From positions 1-31,603 of the forward strand of contig CANRIJ010000004.1 of assembly GCA_947630635.1 (NCBI GenBank): DNA of 31,603 bases. The letters are read 5' to 3'. Source of the DNA: an uncultured Spirochaetaceae bacterium (GTDB lineage Bacteria; Spirochaetota; Spirochaetia; Sphaerochaetales; Sphaerochaetaceae). The translations under genes and the position numbers were made by a program. Under the pieces are notes generated by a model. That model was not told the DNA's origin, made no database searches, and saw only the letters and a program-made list of their open reading frames with translations. This document shows positions 31,147 to 31,603 of the stretch, piece by piece; within the stretch, counting starts at the first letter, position 1, and every line of letters starts with the position of its first letter.

Positions 31147-31603
31147 CTATATCCACTTTGACTCTATCAATCTGAGGAGAATGAATTCTTTTCCCCTTAA
31201 GTCACCGATTTTGAATATGAGGTAGTCTGCCCCCTCCCATATCAAGAACCATCCGAGAATGTTCACTGCCTCTGATAGGACTATATTCTTGACCATTCCA
31301 TAGATTGAGAAGCTTAGGATAACGACTCCTGCGATAAAGAGAATGAGAGCGAGTATGTAGACGCCCTTTTTCTCCTTGATCGTCTTCTTTGCGTTCATCT
31401 TGAAGTAGCTCTTGAACATCTCTTCTTTGTCCTTGGCTCCCTCTATTGAGAACTCTTCGCTTGGAAGGATATCAGATACTGCTTCCATCAAATAGCTTAC
31501 TGCCCCCTCGTTGGGCCATGAGGGGTCGTACTCCGATGATAGAGCTTCCCCTCCCATTGGAATAATGATCCTATCGCCCTCTTTCTTGAAGAAGCGGTCT
31601 CTG
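31147..31603 (-). CDS. Two-helix membrane protein of unknown function (N-terminus outside window)
   Basis: The frame is open from the right edge (codons reading RDRFFKKEGDRIIIP) to TGA-type stop at 31147, about 151 residues visible, so ATG 31557 is probably internal and the true start lies outside. A soluble N-terminal part with acidic patches (LPSEEFSIEGAKDKEEMF) precedes two hydrophobic helices (YILALILFIAGVVILSFSIY and AVNILGWFLIWEGADYLIF), ending in a short tail with basic residues. I do not recognise the family. It is the nearest upstream neighbour of the ABC ATPase, 27 bp away. Confidence 0.7.
   Translation of the reverse strand, partial: RDRFFKKEGDRIIIPMGGEALSSEYDPSWPNEGAVSYLMEAVSDILPSEEFSIEGAKDKEEMFKSYFKMNAKKTIKEKKGVYILALILFIAGVVILSFSIYGMVKNIVLSEAVNILGWFLIWEGADYLIFKIGDLRGKEFILLRLIESKWI

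Overview
The window looks like a chromosomal segment of a host-associated, saccharolytic bacterium. A spirochaete of the Sphaerochaeta/Bullifex/Treponema kind is my best guess. The signs are diderm-style secreted proteins, relaxed lipoprotein signals (LFSC, FFGC), an M13 lipoprotein peptidase, a BMP-type nucleoside transporter, a very large substrate-binding-domain/AraC regulator, moderate GC and strong AGA/AGG arginine codon use. Gut Clostridia carry similar uronate clusters, so the phylum is an inference. No rRNA, tRNA, CRISPR array or insertion sequence was seen.

Region 1 (1-20.8 kb) is a pectin/galacturonate locus. It holds a partial TIM-barrel sugar isomerase/epimerase, a cytoplasmic GH28 polygalacturonase, an unrelated M13 metallopeptidase lipoprotein, divergently transcribed KDPG aldolase (fused to a VOC-like domain) and KDG kinase, an uxaB-uxaA-uxaC operon, a 1063-residue chimeric regulator, an LplB/YtcP/LplA-type oligosaccharide ABC importer without its ATPase, and a GH105 unsaturated uronyl hydrolase. 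Together they describe import of pectic oligosaccharides, intracellular cleavage by GH28/GH105, then galacturonate -> tagaturonate (UxaC) -> altronate (UxaB) -> KDG (UxaA) -> KDPG (KdgK) -> pyruvate + glyceraldehyde-3-P (Eda). The kduI/kduD-type steps for unsaturated uronates are not in the window.

Between kdgK and uxaC lies about 1.3 kb without an intact gene (6670-8010). It contains a DinJ/RelB-type antitoxin broken by a one-base frameshift, a possible toxin remnant, and undecipherable ORF debris.

Region 2 (20.8-29.7 kb) is a nucleoside uptake and salvage locus. A BMP-family binding protein, a double-ATPase and two permeases (the first with a 140-residue charged tail) form one operon. After a terminator comes a second, tightly overlapping operon: purine nucleoside phosphorylase, DUF985-like cupin, short-chain dehydrogenase, metallophosphoesterase and a ParB/Srx-like protein. 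The last three have no obvious link to purines.

Region 3 (29.7-31.6 kb, minus strand) holds a flavodoxin-like protein, a stand-alone ABC ATPase and a partial two-helix membrane protein.

Most operons have recognisable sigma70-type promoters and hairpin terminators, listed below. The points most worth following are the chimeric regulator with a catalytically dead kinase-like core, the Eda-VOC fusion, the permease tail, the overlapping five-gene operon, and candidate operators at the uronate promoters.
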